A stretch of 13,697 nucleotides of DNA from assembly GCA_046483505.1 (NCBI GenBank), contig JAWODB010000006.1:1-13697 (forward strand), written 5' to 3'. Source of the DNA: BS750m-G62 sp046483505 (GTDB lineage: Bacteria > Planctomycetota > Phycisphaerae > FEN-1346). The translations under genes and the position numbers were made by a program. The notes below the pieces were generated by a model that was not told the DNA's origin, made no database searches, and saw nothing but the letters and a program-made list of their open reading frames with translations. Of this stretch, positions 11,623-13,697 are shown piece after piece (within the stretch, counting starts at the first letter, position 1; the number at the start of each line of letters is the position of its first letter).

Positions 11623-13047
11623 CTACTGCTTCCGGATCGGCTCGGCGGCCTTCGGGTCGCCGGTGACGACGACGATGACCGGCCGGGTCAGGTACTGGCG
11701 GGCGACGCGCGTCACGTCGGCGGGCTCGACCCGGCGGATGCGGTCGAGTTCCTCGCGCGCGAAGCCGTAGCCGAGACCGAGGGCCTCGTCGATCGCCGCC
11801 TCGAACGCCCAGCCGTCGACGGTCTCGCGGCCGAGTTCCTTGGCCGTGATGACCGTGGCCCGCGCGGGCGTCAACTGCTCCGGCGCAAACGTCTCCTTGC
11901 GGGCGCGGGCCATGGCCTTCTCGATGATGCCGACCACCTCGGGCACCTTGGCGGGCCGGCAGACGGCCATCGCCGTGAAGTAGCCCGGCCTCAGGCCCGC
12001 CAGCGACCACGCGTGGACCTCGTACACGAGCCCCTTGCCGCGCAGTTCCTCGTGCAGCCACCCGCTCGGCATCCGGTAGCCGGAGACGACGGTGTCGAGG
12101 AGGTCGAGGGCGAAGCGGTCACGGACATTGTAGATATCCGTGCCCGGATACGCCACGTACACGATGGCCGAGTCCTTCTGGGTGGCCTTGACGTAGACCT
12201 CGCGCCCGTCGGTGGTGCGCGGGGGCACGTCGCGGGGAAACGAGAGGTCCGGCCGGGCGGGCACGTCGCGGACGGCCTCGGCCACGTGGCGGGCGTCGTC
12301 GGGCAGGTCGATGCCGCCGAACACCGCCACCACGAGGTTCCCCGCCGACACGTACTTCCGGTGCCACGCGATGAGGTCCTTGCGCGCGAGGCCGCGGACG
12401 ACGTCCGGCTCGCCGAGCGTCGGGAACCGGTACGGCGAGTCCTTGAAGAACGTACGGTTGAAGTAGAGGCTCGCCTCGCCGTGGGGCGTGTCGGCCAGGT
12501 GGGCGAGTTGGGCGAGCGTCATCGCCCGCAGGCGCTCGATCTGGATCTTCGGCAGCGACGGCCGGAGCAGGCACGCGGCCGCCAGGTCGAACGTCTTCGT
12601 GAAGTCCTCGGCCAGGCAGCGGGCGGAAAGGTAGATGGTGTTCCGGCCGCTGGACGCCGACATATCGGCACCCATCGCATCAAGGGTGCGGGCGATCTCC
12701 TCGGCCGTGTGCGCCTTCGTCCCCTTCATGAGCATGCGGGCGAGGAAGTGGCTGGTGCCGGCGGTCTCGGCCGATTCCACCGCCAGCCCGCCGCGCATGA
12801 CCATCTGGATGCTGACCGTCGGATGGTCCGGAATCGGGCACAGGAGCAGCCGCACCCCGTTCGACAGCCGCCGCGCAATGATCTCGGGCCGGCGGCCGGC
12901 GGCCTCGGCGGACTCGGCGGCCTTCGGCTGCTCGCCCTCGGCCTTCGTCCCGTCGGCGGCGCGGGCCTCGGGCACGATGCGGCCGACGCAGAGGCGCTCC
13001 GGGTCGAGGTACGTCTGCGCGACGCGGCGGACGTCCTCGGCCGTCAC
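11623..13047 (-). CDS. M16 family peptidase, 5'-truncated (C-terminal half)
   Basis: 474 residues from a GTG at 13047, the only usable start. M16-like sequence continues in the same frame to about 13251 (RRAVLEHLAQARTTLPAED...) with no start codon, and a stop lies at 13276-13278. Residues 1-30 are therefore the end of a first M16 domain, 31-55 a charged linker, and 56-470 a complete second M16 domain. The second domain's HxxEH position is HFLAR (100-104), so it is non-catalytic. It keeps the Arg/Tyr pair of M16 partner domains in ELRGKGLVY (Arg336, Tyr342). The catalytic first domain is missing. The normal protein would be a two-domain zinc peptidase of the periplasm. As it stands, the gene is probably broken. 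Confidence 0.8.
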   Translation of the reverse strand: MTAEDVRRVAQTYLDPERLCVGRIVPEARAADGTKAEGEQPKAAESAEAAGRRPEIIARRLSNGVRLLLCPIPDHPTVSIQMVMRGGLAVESAETAGTSHFLARMLMKGTKAHTAEEIARTLDAMGADMSASSGRNTIYLSARCLAEDFTKTFDLAAACLLRPSLPKIQIERLRAMTLAQLAHLADTPHGEASLYFNRTFFKDSPYRFPTLGEPDVVRGLARKDLIAWHRKYVSAGNLVVAVFGGIDLPDDARHVAEAVRDVPARPDLSFPRDVPPRTTDGREVYVKATQKDSAIVYVAYPGTDIYNVRDRFALDLLDTVVSGYRMPSGWLHEELRGKGLVYEVHAWSLAGLRPGYFTAMAVCRPAKVPEVVGIIEKAMARARKETFAPEQLTPARATVITAKELGRETVDGWAFEAAIDEALGLGYGFAREELDRIRRVEPADVTRVARQYLTRPVIVVVTGDPKAAEPIRKQ

Positions 13048-13697
13048 GTCCTGGATGTTGCGGACGTAGCGGTCGGAGAAGTCCGGGTCGCCGACGAGCA
13101 GGGCATTCAGGCCGACGTCCTCGGCGATGTCCTCGCACCGCTGGAGGCCGAAGACGTGGCCGGCGATCTTCTGCCGCTTGGCCCGGGCGAGTTCGTCCTC
13201 GGCGGGCAGCGTGGTGCGGGCTTGCGCCAGGTGTTCGAGGACGGCCCGCCGGGTACGACGGCGGCCGGTTCGCCGTCATCCTGGAGTGCGAACCCGACAA
13301 GGCCGACGCCGCCCGGCGGGCCGTCCGCCAGCACCTGGAGCGGGCACGCGACACGCGGCCCTCCGACGACGAACTGGCCCGGGCCAAGCGGCAGAAGATC
13401 GCGGAGCACGTGTTCGGTCTCCAACGGTGCGAGGCCATCGCCGAGGACGTCGGCCTCAACGCGCTGCTCATCGGCGACCCGGATTTCTCCGACCGCTACG
13501 TCCGCAACATCCAGGGCGTGACGGCCGAGGACGTCCGCCGCGTCGCCCGCACGTACCTCGACCCCGAGCGTCTCTGCGTCAGCCGCGTCGTGCCGCAGGA
13601 CCGCGCCGCCGCGGGTGAAGAACGCGAGGCGGAAGGCAAGCCGGCTGCCGGGAAGGCCGAGGGCCGGCCGGAGATCGTCGCCCGGACGTTGTCGAAC
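12859..13697. repeat. Diverged inverted duplication of M16 coding sequence
   Basis: The minus-strand arm (12859-13251) and the plus-strand arm (13314-13697) encode the same segment of M16 protein. The two translations match at 79 of 94 residues by my count from RRAV to the VP after LCV, and the linkers differ by a few residues. The 62 bp between the arms belong to the plus-strand copy (GYDGGRFAVILECEPDKADAA). The two coding directions point away from a junction near 13251. Confidence 0.85.
13254..13697 (+). pseudogene. Second M16 peptidase fragment, 5'-truncated, runs off window
   Basis: The plus-strand frame reads YDGGRFAVILECEPDKADAA, then DELARAKRQKIAEHVFGLQR, DVGLNALLIGDPDFSDRYV, VTAEDVRRVARTYLDPERLC, a charged linker, and RPEIVARTLSN at the edge. 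This is the end of a first M16 domain and the start of a second, colinear with the minus-strand M16 gene. No start codon or upstream M16 sequence exists on this strand, because the DNA before 13251 is the opposite-strand copy. The part after 13697 cannot be seen. It is a paralogue, not an identical copy. Confidence 0.75.

Noticed and set aside
11885..11892. GCAAACGT as a second LacI/PurR-type site
   Set aside because: It is only a half-site inside M16 coding sequence with no matching second arm, so probably chance.
1..13697. tRNA, rRNA, riboswitch or transposase genes
   Set aside because: Nothing resembling a tRNA cloverleaf, rRNA segment, known riboswitch core or transposase was seen on either strand by reading.

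Overview
This is a GC-rich window (about 70% G+C by eye). It reads as the chromosome of a Gram-negative bacterium, most likely a planctomycete. The pointers are KDO synthesis (kdsB), a Tat-exported Gfo/Idh/MocA oxidoreductase with a QKP motif, a DUF1844 protein, a secreted serine hydrolase joined to a sialidase, and many dispersed hairpin repeats between genes. The taxonomic call is an inference from gene content; there is no rRNA or tRNA here.

Left part (1-4075), all on the minus strand. kdsB, pyrG and a DUF1844 gene form a tight operon: 10 bp between kdsB and pyrG, and the pyrG stop codon lies inside the DUF1844 ribosome binding site. PyrG makes CTP, which KdsB uses to activate KDO for lipopolysaccharide. 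After a repeat-bearing gap comes a small probable lipoprotein related to M48 metallopeptidases whose zinc ligands are mostly lost.

Middle part (4076-9231). A 334-bp gap full of palindromes is followed by one very long minus-strand frame (4410-7688). It joins a signal peptide, a serine hydrolase of the beta-lactamase/esterase type, a sialidase-like propeller, about 80 residues encoded by dispersed repeats, and a second secreted-type protein that has lost its own start. A divergent promoter region separates this from a plus-strand Gfo/Idh/MocA oxidoreductase.

Right part (9232-13697), mostly minus strand. The genes are a LolA-like secreted protein, a zinc-ribbon protein overlapping it by 8 bp, a cyclodeaminase/cyclohydrolase behind a LacI/PurR-type operator, and the C-terminal half of an M16 peptidase. 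At about 13251 the M16 gene stops abruptly. A second, 84%-identical M16 fragment then runs in the opposite direction to the window end, giving a head-to-head broken inverted pair.

The strongest unexplained signal is a family of stem-loops (stem GCGCGGYGGG, loop or apex beginning CTCC). They sit 18-19 bp after the stop codons of four unrelated genes, always in the same orientation relative to the gene. A decayed fifth copy sits where the sialidase homology runs out, which suggests the original stop codon there was lost.
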